From: Trogon surrucura
Taxonomy: Eukaryota > Chordata > Aves > Trogoniformes > Trogonidae
Reading direction: 5' to 3'
DNA: 64,000 nt
Assembly: GCA_020746105.1 (NCBI GenBank)
Contig: CM036619.1
Span: 9,028,238-9,092,237 of the forward strand
Of this stretch, positions 25,811 to 36,900 are shown one piece after another. The notes below the pieces were generated by a model. That model was not told the origin of the DNA. It ran no database searches and saw only the letters and a list, made by a program, of their open reading frames with translations. The position numbers were made by a program, and so were the translations under genes. Numbering within the stretch: the first letter of the stretch is position 1; the number at the start of each line of letters is the position of its first letter.

Positions 25811-26628
25811 TGTTTGGTTTATGTGGCAAGGTTTTGGTAACGGGGAGGCTGCAGGGGGGTCTTCTTTGAGGAGCTGCTAGAAGCTTCCCTCATATCCAAT
25901 AGAGCTAATGCCAGCTGGCTCCAAGATGGACCTGCCACTGGCCAAGGCTGAGCCCATCAGCAATGGTGGTAGATCCTGTGGGATAACATATTTGAGAAGG
26001 GGAAAAAAACACCTGCTGCAAAGCACCTGAGAGAGAAGAGTGAGAATGTGAAAGAAACAACTCTGTAGACAACACAGTCAGTGAAGGAGGGGGAAGACAT
26101 GCTCCAGGCACCAGAGGAGATATTCCCCTGCAGCCCATGGTGAAGGCCATGGTGAGGCAGGCTGCCCCTTGCAGCCCATGGAGGTTAACGGTGGAGGAGA
26201 TATCCTCCTGCAGCCCATGGAGGACTCCACACCAAAACGGAGGAAGAATGAGCAGCAGAGACAACATGTGACGAACTGACTGCAAACCAGCATTCCCCAT
26301 CCCCCTGTGTCACTCAGGTGGAGGAAATAGAAAAATGAGCAGTGAAGGCGAGTCTGGGAAGAAGGGAGGGATGGTGAGGAAAGCATTTTAAGATTTGGTT
26401 TAATTTCTTATTACCCTACTCTGACCTCTGATTGGCAACAAATTAAATTAATTTACCCAAGTCGAGTCTGTTTTTTCCCATGACAGTAATTGGTGAATGA
26501 TCTCTCCCTGTCCTTATATTGACCCATGAGCCTTCAGTTGTATTTCCTCTCCCCTGTGCAGATTAGCAGGTGGAGTGATAGAGCAGCTTGGTGGGCACGT
26601 GGCATCCAGCCAAGGTCAACCCACCACA
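25811..26628 (+). mobile_element. Avian ERVL-like LTR, plus orientation
   Basis: The LTR runs from TGTTTGGTTTATGTGGCAAG to AAGGTCAACCCACCACA (TG...CA ends). Inside are ATAACATATTTGAGAAGG (TATA-like), repeated CTGCAGCCCATGG units and the AT-rich tract before CAAGTCGAGTCTG. It resembles an LTR common in bird genomes. I see no matching 5-base flanks. Confidence 0.75.
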
Positions 26629-26762
26629 GTCCCTAAACAGCATCAGGACAGACATGACATAGCCCTTGAGCCTGTCAACAGGACCAACTGTGCAAACATG
26701 CTCTGCACTGTGGCTGGGGAGCACGGCCCCATCTGGGCCCTCTGGCAGAGAATATCTAGTAT
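26629..26762 (+). pseudogene. ERVL-like pol remnant, RT/RNase H connection
   Basis: The frame reads ALEPVNRTNCANMLCTVAG then EHGPIWALWQ, like the pol connection region of bird ERVL copies. It lies between two LTRs and continues the pol piece at 25.6 kb in order. Confidence 0.5.
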
Positions 26763-27448
26763 TGAAGCTTAAGTCTGGACTAGCCACTAAACTTTGACAG
26801 ACACTATCTGTGATCCCTCCATTACCTTCCCAGAGGAGGATAACAGGAGAACCAGGGAGAGAGACTTTAAGGTTGAACAAAAAACTTGAACAAATTTAAT
26901 GAAAGAGAAAAATAATACTAACAGTAACAATGAAGATATTAAACTATATACAGATATTATACAGACATGCAAATATATTCAAAAATAAAAGAGAATATAT
27001 TAATATAGAACCTCTACCCTCCAGATGACAACTCTGTCCCAAGTAGAAAAGTCCCAGACTGGACTCCACAGCAGATGGGAGTGCCCGAACCTGGAGTCCC
27101 AAAAAAAACCCCAGAAAAGAAGCTATGCAGCTCCCACCGAGGGAGGCAGGGAAAGAATATCTGTCCCAACAAACAGTGCTCTTCTGCAGTGTGAAAACAG
27201 GAGGCAGGAACACCAAGAGCACAGTGAAAGATGACAAACAACAGACAACAACACTTCAGCACAACAGGCACTAAAGGGGCCCTTATATACTGAGCACCAT
27301 GGGAAGGAATGCCATGACTGGTCCATTTGGGTCACCTCACCCACCCTCTCCTCCCCATTGGCACAGCTGCTCCTCCTCCACTGCTGTGATTGCCTCATGG
27401 TCCAGGAGCCCCAGAAAACTTTTAGCCTGGTACTCTCAAACCAGGACG
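26763..27448 (-). mobile_element. Avian LTR, minus orientation, nested in pol
   Basis: In reverse orientation there is a TATA box (CAGTATATAAGGG, near 27,278-27,290), a stretch matching the solo LTR at 44.8 kb (CATTAAAT..GTTC, then GTCTCTCTCCCTGG), and degenerate TG...CA ends at about 27,448 and 26,763. The borders are estimates. Confidence 0.55.
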
Positions 27449-27960
27449 CCTGCAAAGACTCGAGGTTGACCTCAAAGGTTCTGGAGCTGGGGATATCAAG
27501 GATACGAGGTGCTTTTGCTACGCTAGGTGTTCATAGGAAGGGTGCAATCAGTGCTATATGGAGTAAGTGGGTAGCATTGATCACACAAAGGGCTCAAATG
27601 GGGAATGGATCAAAAGGCTCAAACTGCCCATGGATCCTGAAAGAGATCACAGTCTGGTCAGGAGGCAGAGATTTTGGAGCAGCACCTGAGGAGGTGGCTC
27701 AGGCTCAAGAATATAATAAATTAGCAGAAAGTGAAAGGCAATGTGCTCTGTTACCAGTGGATCCTACTGTGTTGCGTGAAAATCTCTGATGTGGAAAGCT
27801 GCTGTGTGGAGCACAAGTCATGGACCAAATTGATGGGGCTTCTATGGACATATGTCTGTGTATGTCAAAGGACAAGGAAGAGGATCATGACTGATGAGGA
27901 TGTATTGGAGAGTGTAAGACCTGGCTATGGTGCAAATGGTACAGAACAAGGAGTGGGGAT
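27449..27960 (+). pseudogene. ERVL-like pol remnant, RNase H side
   Basis: The frame reads SAIWSKWVALITQRAQMGN and APEEVAQAQEYNKLAESERQ, which I recognise from bird ERVL pol just before RNase H. Stops and shifts follow. It ends at the next LTR. Confidence 0.5.
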
Positions 27961-27967
27961 TGTGTGG

Positions 27968-28560
27968 TGTCTGACTGGGATGCAGTTAACTTTCTTCATA
28001 GCTGTCCATATGGTGCCATGTTTTGGATTTGTGGCTGTGTTGGCTATGGCTGAACAGTGCTCACACATCATCAAGGCTTGCGGTTTATTTTCCCCACTCT
28101 GCCCCTGCAGCAAGTAGGCTGGGGTGGGCAAGAGACTGGGAGGGGATACACCCAGGACAGTCTGACCCACATTGGCCAAAGGGATATTCTATGCTGTAAA
28201 ACATCAGCCTCAGCAAGAAAACCTGGGGCAGATGAAGAAGAATGGTGGGGCTTTTGCCTTCCAGCTTAGCCGCTTCTGGGAGACTGGCTGGGCATGGATC
28301 TGCTGGTGGGAGGTGGCGAGTGATTGGCTTTGCATTGCTTGGGCGTTTTTTGGGTTGTGTTGTTTGGCTTAGTTTACTTTTTATTTTCTTTTTTTTTTTT
28401 TCTTCCCTTCCCTTCCCTTCACTTACTAAGTTGTCCTTGTCTGGATTACAAACATTCTCACTTTTATTCTTCTTATTCTCTCTCCTGTCCCACTGCGAGG
28501 GTGGGGGCGGTGAGTGAGTGGCTGCGTGGGTGTTTGGCTGCTGTCTGAGGTTAACCCGTC
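27968..28560 (+). mobile_element. Avian ERVL-like LTR, plus orientation
   Basis: It starts TGTCTGACTGGGATGCAGTT, close to the usual bird LTR start (TGTC..GGCTGGGAT.GAGTT), includes GGTGCCATGTTTTGGATTTG and a pyrimidine-rich U3/R stretch with CTTCCC repeats, and ends near GAGGTTAACCCGTC. The end is not exact. Confidence 0.65.
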
Positions 28561-29240
28561 TGCTTGGTTAGTCCCTGTGAAGCTGCCTCCCACTTGAAGA
28601 GTCTTCACAGGGAGACTGTGCAGATATTTTAGAGTGTTTATTTGCTACGGGATTTTTATTCCTCCCTTTGATTTTTCCCCATTCCCATTTTCTGGATGGT
28701 GGTGGCAAGCAGGAGAGATTGAAGGAGGAAGAAGACTTGAAGAAAAACAAAGCAAACAAAGCGAAACAGAAAAGAAAAAAGGAGGCTTTTTTCTCTCTTT
28801 AGTAATAAAAGTTGCCATTGCATTCATTTGAATTTTCCAGCTCTCACTACCCTGAGTTAGTTTGATGCAGGCTTTTGTTTAGAGGGTTTGTTACAGGATG
28901 TTGAGGGAGGGTTGTTGTGTTGGCAGTGAGATCCCTCGGAGTGGCAATGAACTTGCAGCAGCAGGTGCTGCTCGAAAAGTGAAGGTGCTTCTTTCTGTCC
29001 AAGTAGAGGGAGATGGAGGAAAGATAAAAAAGGTAGTGAGGATGGGACTGGGTCCATGTGGGTGGTTGAGTCATGCTCTGCTGACTGCTGGAGGCTGGCT
29101 GGGTTATGCCGTAGTATGAAAAAAGGGATGAGAGCAGCGTGTGGCACCTTGAGCATAACCTCACTGCTGAGGTCGTCAAGAGAGGGAAGCAGAGCTGAGG
29201 GCAGACTGCAGAGGCACAGCAAGCCCCAGGCGTTTGGTAA
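28561..29240. other. Unassigned repeat-like sequence
   Basis: No gene is seen. Poly-purine stretches and an AATAAA (28804-28809) suggest more LTR-derived DNA, but I cannot place it in a family. Confidence 0.3.
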
Positions 29241-29242
29241 TA

Positions 29243-29470
29243 TGGGCTAAAACCTCACCTGCACACCCACAAAGGAGCACAGAAAGACAACAGCAGGAGA
29301 ACAAGCCCAGATAATACAGCAACCCAGCAGCTCCCAGCCACCAGGCCATCAAAGGCCCATTTCCTCAGGCTCAGAGAGCACAAGAGCACAAGGGCATGCG
29401 GGTACCCGAATTCAGGACTCGAAGGAAGGGACACCTCAACACAGGGTGCTCTGTGTGGCTCCTATCATGC
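29243..29470 (+). repeat. Unassigned repeat, copy 1
   Basis: It aligns with 33,023-33,245 over about 200 bases (ACCCACAAAG.AGCACAGA, AGGACTCGA.GAAGGGACAC). Same strand, clearly diverged. Possibly two old LTRs. Confidence 0.5.
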
Positions 29471-30902
29471 TGCCTTCAATCAACTTGTGGTCCAGCAGTG
29501 TGGGGCAACATTTCATTCTGCTGCTATCAGAACAGTTAGGAAATCAAGGAGCCCTAGCCAGTGTGCCCCATTTCTTTGCTGCCATTTCAGGTATAACCAC
29601 CCATGTCTTGCTGTACCCCTGAGAGCACCCACAGCCCTTCCTAGCCCTGACTTAACTGCCCCGGTGCCTCCTCATCCTGACCATGGCCCAGGACCACATT
29701 TCAGCTACTATGTTCCATCACAAAGCCAGTGAGGTGGAACTCTGGCATTTTTTTTATTCTTTTAGCACAAAAATATCTCAGATATTTATTCTCATTTCCC
29801 AGGAAAAGAGGGCTCACATGGCTGCTTGCATGGCTGCTTTCCATTTGCCCTTTCTCCACTTATAAAACTTCTGTCTTACCACAGGCTTGACAGAGAGACA
29901 GAGGTCTCGTCACATTATCCCAACCTGTTTTGTTGAAATGCTCAACTGGGCAGGGAGGAGTGACTGCATTGACTTCTCCATGACAGAAAGGCTCAGTGCT
30001 TGCTCTCCTTCAGACACCAGAACATCACAAGGCAGAGATGCAGGAAAGGAGATTTCATTACTTCTGTTCGCCACAAAATTCAGTGTTAAATCTTGTCACG
30101 AAGAACTGTGAATATTATACAGACCATAAATTGGAAACCAGACTGGATAGGAGATTTTATTTTGCCAGTCAGTGACTCACAAAGGCTTGGAGGGGGAAGA
30201 GAGGATTTCATAATCAGCTGAGCATGAGCTCACGATATGCTGTTGATGCTGAAAAGACTAATGCAGTCTTTGCAAAGCACATGCACATGGAAATACTGTG
30301 TAGGGGTAGAGAGGTGACATTATCTCTGCATTTGGCATCAGTATGTCGTTATTAAAATAACTCACTGTTCAGAAAAGCCATCCAAAAACTGGAAAGGGTC
30401 AGGAAAGATCTGGGAGAATGATCAAACACCTGGGGGAAAAAAAAAAAAGATATTATAACTGGAGTCCCAGACATCACTTTGTTTTGCTATTTATTTTTTT
30501 CTTTTTCTTCATTTATTTTTTTCTTGTAGGTGATTGGATAAGTGCATAGAACAACTACAGCAAATATCAGATATTGCAATTTTGAAGTGACAGTCAATGG
30601 AATAAAACTTCATTGTTTTTACCCTTATTGTAGTAGGAAGACATATTTAAAGTGATGGTAGGTGCTTGAATTTAGAAGATGCCTGCACAGCCTCAGCCTA
30701 GCAAACATGCAACAGCACCTCTGTCCTGCTCTGTCTGTGTAGGTGGTTTGGTCACAGCCTGGCTCTGCTCTGTCATCATCTGCCCTTTTATGTTCTTCTC
30801 TTCAGTTTCACTGCCTTTTTTTTCCTTCCACACCAGAAACTACCTTCATTCCAGAAATTCCTCCCTTCTTTTGTGAAGATTTCCACTATCTCACCAAACA
30901 CT

Positions 30903-31737
30903 TCTCCTGGAACTGTAGGCTTTGTGGCTCTCTGTACCCTAACTCTAAACAAATCTTGAGGCTGCGGCTGAGGTCGCCATGGTCAAGGATTAGGATTCAG
31001 AGAGCCAGAAATCCTACAGCTCACTGGGGCAGCAGTATGCATGTCAAGGGGAGCAAGGCACTACACCAACGTTGTTCCATCCACACCTTTCTCTTCTGAG
31101 CCACTGTCCCTCAGGCTGTAGGATTTCTGGCTCTCTGAACCCTAACTCTAGCACTAAACAAATCATTGGATTGATGCTGTGGTCCTCATGACCAAGGATG
31201 GCCCTCAGATTAGAAAGGTGTGGATGGAGCAATGCCAGTGCCATACTGTTTTGCCACTGGCATGATATTTTTAAGTTCCAGTGTCCCTGGACCTGTAGGA
31301 TCTCTGACTCTCTGAACCATAAACCTAATCTTAACTCTAAAGCTAAACAAATCTTTGTGTTGAGGCTGACGTAACCATGGTGATGTCTGTCCCAAATGAG
31401 AAAGATGTGGATGGACTAATGTTGGTGTAGTACTGTGCTACCCTTGGCTTGCCTTTTTAAGTCCCAGTGTCCCTGGAGCTGTAGGATTTCTTTCTCTATT
31501 ACCTCTAACCCTAAACGGGTCTTAGGGCTTCAGCTGAGGTCCCCATGGTCATGGGTGGCCCAAATGAGAAAGGTGTGGATGGAGCAATATTGGTGCAGTG
31601 CCATGCTGCCCTTGGCACACCTTTTTAAGCCCCTGTGTCCCTGGAGCTGTAGGATTTTTGGCTCTCTGAACCCAAACCGCAACCCTAACTCTTAGCAAAT
31701 CTATGGGTTCAGGCTGACCTGTTCATGGGTGGAGTGA
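30903..31737 (+). repeat. Satellite-like tandem array, unit about 168-203 bases
   Basis: Five units begin with CTGTAGG at 30913, 31116, 31293, 31479 and 31647. Each reads on through GCTCTCTGAACCCTAACTC, GAGGTC..CATGGTCA and GGTGTGGATGGAGCAAT to TTTTTAAG.CCCAGTGT. Part of the first unit (about 30,990-31,090) is the same sequence in reverse orientation. No coding role is seen. Confidence 0.8.
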
Positions 31738-31741
31738 CTGG

Positions 31742-32056
31742 TTATTGATACTTGGCCGTTAGATCAGTGATGGCATCAAATGGACAGTTTTCTGGAAAGC
31801 TATCAGATTTCTGGTCTCTGACCTCATTTTCCTTGTAGACCACATTCAAATCTGTGGTCTTTATACAGTGCTGGATACCATTCAAGTTATATCCTCCACT
31901 GAATACCAAAGCTGCCTGTGCTTTTTCCTCTCCTGTGCATTTGAATTTGTCCAGGACATCAGTCTGAACCCAGATGGAAGTCCGACAAGTATGTACGGCA
32001 CAGGCATAGCTTGAAAAATTGCAAACAGACCGGCGGACTCTCAGTACAAGCTTCAC
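31742..32056 (-). other. Open reading frame of 104 codons, unidentified
   Basis: The frame runs to a stop at 31,742 and its residues look protein-like rather than repeat-like (SSYACAVHTCRTSIWVQTD; LVFSGGYNLNGIQHCI; ENCPFDAITDLTAKYQ). I do not recognise a family. It could be a piece of a gene, a retrocopy fragment or chance. It directly abuts the satellite. Confidence 0.3.
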
Positions 32057-33022
32057 AAATTTAGACTTTGCTTAAATACTGGCATATAGGCAAAAAAAAG
32101 CTCAGTCACTATCAGACTGGTATGGCTATGCATTGTACTCCACCATACAAAACAGAAATACCCTTTGTTGCCTGTATTGCAGGAGCAATTAAGCTAAAAT
32201 AATGAATTTGGGGAAAAAAAAAAGTCAAGCCTGAAACTAAGAAAATATCTAATAGGTGGAGTGGGATTTCCATCTGATAACATTAAAAATGAATTTGTTC
32301 TTCTTTTGAATCTAATTAATCTTTGTTCATACAGCTGACCTGGTAAGGTTATTAAAATCACATGTGATGTGATGTCTCAGTTCTGTGAACTGCAACAGAA
32401 TGCTAACTTTATGCAGGATCAGCGTCCTCTTAAAATTGAAATAAAAGGTCTGTATTTATGAGAATTATTTTTTTCTTAATTATCAGAGTACCTCAGATAT
32501 TGGTAAGTAATTCTACTGCATAAAGGAATGCACTTAGCTTAAAATGTTATCATTCACAAAGCTGAATTAAAATGAGTCTTAGTTTTCCCCACAGCAAGAC
32601 TGGAGGCAGGGATAGTTTCACAGACTTTCAGTTTGACCCAGTGTGGCTGATCTGAGGCTCTCATGACCAGCCCTTCTCCTGCTGTTTTTTTTCAGATATC
32701 TCAGAATATTTTTTACTTATTAAGTGCTACATAAACTCCATTAGCAAAGAGCTATGACAGGAGACAAATGGCCTGATTTGATGGTCACTGAAGCTGATGG
32801 AAAAGGTAAAGGCTGTGAGCTGTCTGGGACATTCAAAGAGACTTACAGAAGCATCAACTTACTCTCAATTGCATTCATTAGGTAAGCACTCTACTTCCTC
32901 CACCATGGCCACTCAGTTCACTCTACCAGGCAAAATACCCTGTCTGAAAACTTTGTATTTAGCATAATAGTGCTACTGAGTTGCAGTGAGTTGTTGAGAT
33001 GGCAGACTTATGGTATAGTATG

Positions 33023-33245
33023 TGCTAAAAAGCTCTTCTTCATACCCACAAAGAAGCACAGAGATAACAGCACAAGGAGGACCCCAAATAATACCCTTCC
33101 CCAGCTGTTCCCAGGCCCATCCCAGGAGCCATCAACACATCAGAGGCCCTTCTGCATCAGCCCGGAAGAGCACAGGGGCACAATGGCAGGTGGGAACCCA
33201 AATTAAGGACTCGATGAAGGGACACTGTGTCTGGGCCTCTCTCAG
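33023..33245 (+). repeat. Unassigned repeat, copy 2
   Basis: Partner of 29,243-29,470. It is followed by GC-rich sequence to about 33,640 that resembles a bird LTR (CCAGCTGCTGGAGGGATCCA, GTGCAGATATCTGTATATTC), but this is uncertain. Confidence 0.45.
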
Positions 33246-33319
33246 GGCTGTCCCAGGGGACCCTCAGCCTCTGTGTCCAGGCATGAAACCCACCTGGATG
33301 AGTTAACAGCAGAGCATCT

Positions 33320-33640
33320 TTGGGACTGAGTGGAGTGGCTGTCTGGGGGCATGAGATGCGTTATGGCCAGGGATGTCCCTAAGGGTGATGCTATAGGGAG
33401 GGGGCTGCTGAGGACCAGGGGAATCCTGAGGAGCAGTACCTCTGTGCGAGATGGTCTGTACCACCAGCTGGAGTGGGGCTGTGGCTCCGAGGGCTCAGAT
33501 CTCCAGGTTCCAGCAGCCTGGAAGACTGAGCTTTAGGGGCAGCTACTGAGCAGACTGAGTGTCTGAGCCCAGCTGCTGGAGGGATCCAGCTTGTACAGAT
33601 GTGCAGATATCTGTATATTCTCACTAGTAGGCCTCCACTC
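33320..33640 (+). mobile_element. Probable decayed LTR
   Basis: GC-rich sequence with GAGGAGCAGTACCTCTGTGC, CTGAGCCCAGCTGCTGGAGG and CAGATATCTGTATATTCTCA, which I associate with bird LTRs. No clear ends. Confidence 0.35.
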
Positions 33641-33731
33641 TGTTCAGACAGAGAGGTGAGAAGGATGAAGCCACTGGTACTGAGTGCTCTGTATGTCTGT
33701 CTTAGTTATCTGGTTTACCAGCTGTGTATGT

Positions 33732-33926
33732 ATGAGGGTGGTGAAACACTGGAATAGGTTGCCAGGAGAGGTGGCAGAGGCTGCATCCCTGAAGGCATTC
33801 AAGGTCAGGCTTGATGGAGCTCTGAGCAACCTCATCTAGTTAAAGATGTCCCTGCTCACTGCAGGGGGGTTGGACTAGATGACCTTTAAAGGTCCCTTCT
33901 AGCCCAACACATTCTCTGATTCTATG
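33732..33926 (+). mobile_element. CR1 LINE 3' end
   Basis: Typical end: ACTGGAATAGGTTGCCAGGA, GGGTTGGACTAGATGACCTT and a slightly decayed ATTCTCTGATTCTATG. Confidence 0.88.
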
Positions 33927-33929
33927 CAT

Positions 33930-36900
33930 GTGTATGTATGGTGTATACTCCATGTGCACATGCCTACCACGTTTACATCATGCTCAGGCTCGATGCTGAT
34001 GAGACGTCAGGCACAGAGCTGCCCCAGCCTCACCTCTCTTGAGCTGCCAGACCCAGCACAGTATGTTTTCCACCTGCAATATTATTTCTCCTTTATTTGT
34101 ACTGTTGTCCAAAGTAGAGTAAGCCTGGGAGAAGAGTAGAAAGGTATTTTGTACTTAGTATTGTAATTTCTCATTTCCTTCCTTTCGTGGGTTGAACTTG
34201 TATGCAACAGGCATAAATGTACTGTACAGCGAGCTTGGTGGTGTGTTCCTTTACCAGAATTTGAAATCTGACAGTTGAGATGGGGCTTGGGGTGGGGTGA
34301 GCAGTTTCAGAAGCAACAAGGAGGGCAACAAAAAAGAGCTGGATATAAACCTTTGTGTGCATACATAAACATTTGTGTGTGCATATAAACTATAGACTAG
34401 CACTTACCTATAAATTATTCACTAATCCACAAAATTTATGTATCAAAAGATTGTGGAACAGTGAATTTCAGATGTGAATGTGAGTGATTCATCAAGAAAA
34501 CACCTCAAAGTCTAAATATGATACAGACATAATACTTTAACTGTATAGACAAATATGAAAAGCCAATGTACTTCAAAAAAGCAGCCAGTGCTTAGAATTA
34601 ACTGCTTCCTGTTGAAAAGAACATGAAAAGTAACCAAATTTACTCCCAAGATGTAACCTATGCTGTAAATCAATATACATATAGAAGTTCTTCAGTAAGT
34701 TACCTAGTTTTAAAGACCATTGGGAATTTATGTCCATTGCCTATAGAGACAGGGTTGCCTGAGAAATGCATCCATGGCAATAATGGACTGAATATCCTCA
34801 TTGGCGTAATTCCACTAAATTAAAAGAAGTGACGTGAAGAACAAATGTGATCCTATGTTTTCACATTTGAACAACAGGACCTTAAAATGTTCATTTTAGT
34901 TTAGCTCCCAAACAGAAGCTCTTTTGTAACATCCTAATTGCCTAATTCCTATTTGTGTTGCCCCTTCTGTGAAGTGAGACTTATGTTCCTTTATTACTAG
35001 TAGTATTTTTCCTTCTCTGGGGGAAAAAACCCCAAACACTATCATTAAATCAAATCAATCATATTTTACTAGATTTATGTTTTCTTTTTGTCAGTGCATA
35101 CAGTCATCAGGAGAGATACCTACTAGCATATTTTATCTATTTGTCTGGAGATGGAAGCTTTGCTCCCTAAGGTTGTATAATTCTTCAGTGTCAAGCAGCT
35201 GATTTATATTACTTTTGTGTGTAACAGTTCTACGGCAAAATCATTTTGATTGCCAGGATATCTTATTCAGGCTTCATTTCTTTTACATAGATTTGTTCTT
35301 GTATACTTTAAGGCATGATGTATTGCTGCCTTACACAGTATGAGACATATAGAGTGGAAATATGAATATGTTTACAAATGGCTTTATTCCTTTCTCTTTT
35401 CAAAAGAATTTATCTTAACATCACATAGTATATATTTGCAATAATATTTTTGGCCGTGAAACTTCAGACTTTGGCAAGTCTGAACTCACATCAAATGCAT
35501 CTTCAGTAAAATAGTGCTTTTGGAAAATATCTTGTTACTCTACATGGATGTTTGTCCTACATCAAAGCCTGCCAGGCTCACAAATATTTCAACAAATAGA
35601 GTAATTTGGATATATCACTTTAAAGTTTTCTGAGTGGAGTAGAAAAGTGAAGCTGAAACAAAAATCTGTGTCACTTTATGAGAAAAGGTTCTATCTTTGT
35701 CGTCAATGTCATAATTGGAGCAAAACGTCATTTATTGTCTGTCTTCTCTTTTGCAGCAGCCTGCCAGAGCATTCACTGGGCTAATCTTAATCTTCGGTTT
35801 GCTCTTCAGAATGAACGCTTCTGATGTGAGGCTATTTTACAGGAAGCATGACCTCATTCTGCCTCCGTGCCGCTGATTGCACGGGCTGTTTTCAAAAGGA
35901 AACAGGGGACTTCCTAGACCTGCCTTTCTGAAGACCCAGGGCTAATCTCTTCCAGGAAGCTGCAGGAGCACCCTCCACGTCCCAGAGGCTCCCGTGTTGA
36001 TGATGAGAAACTTTTTTGCATACATGTGTTGGTAGTGAAATGGATTTTACAGGTTTGGAAGATTTTACACTTATTTCTCTCTTAATATATTTGTCAGCTG
36101 AGGAATAACTGAGCTTTGGATTCATTTCTCTGCTGCTCTTCAGGAAGTTTTGTATTTTTGTGAATGTTGTTATAATAACCTGCAGGGAGAAAAGACTAGA
36201 CTGCTCCTCAGAAATGACAAATAAAACCATCTTTGTAGACACTTGATTTTGGTAGGTACGATAGAATAAAACTGGTTGTCTGGGCTTTAGCTAGTGTAAT
36301 AGTTAGCACTTTGCTTTGTTACTTACTAATATAAGTATTTAGAATGTAAACATGGACAGCGGATTGCTGGCTACCAATTGAGGGCATCATTGGAGTAAAG
36401 ATTAATTTGACTTTTGGAGGGAAAAGTGAATAAACCCGACTGTTTTGGACAGTGACTTTTGGTTTTTAATTACGCCATAGGCTTTTGGGTGTTTTGAAAT
36501 TCAAAGGAGTTGTTGCCTTAAACTTTTGTTTGAATTCTTGACATAAAATATTGCCACATTGACCTCAGACTCACTTTTAGTGAGATTTCTTAAAGTTGTT
36601 TGCATTTTCTTATGTCACAGTTTAAAGGTTCTGTATTGATGCTCGTTTCACGCATTACAGATATAGCACTGCTTCATTGCACAGGGGTGGCTGAGATGCT
36701 TTGTTTTGGCTTGCTTCTATTGTTGCCATAGCTCCTCAATCTATTAATAACCCAGAAATGGGACTGAATGTTAACGCAGAGCACTGGGCAGCATTGTCTA
36801 CAACATGATGTTTCCATGCTTTCTCCAGCGTTGACTGAATGATGGTTTTCAGGAAGCCTTCTCATTAATTCATGTGATAAAAATTTTCATGATCAAGAGT

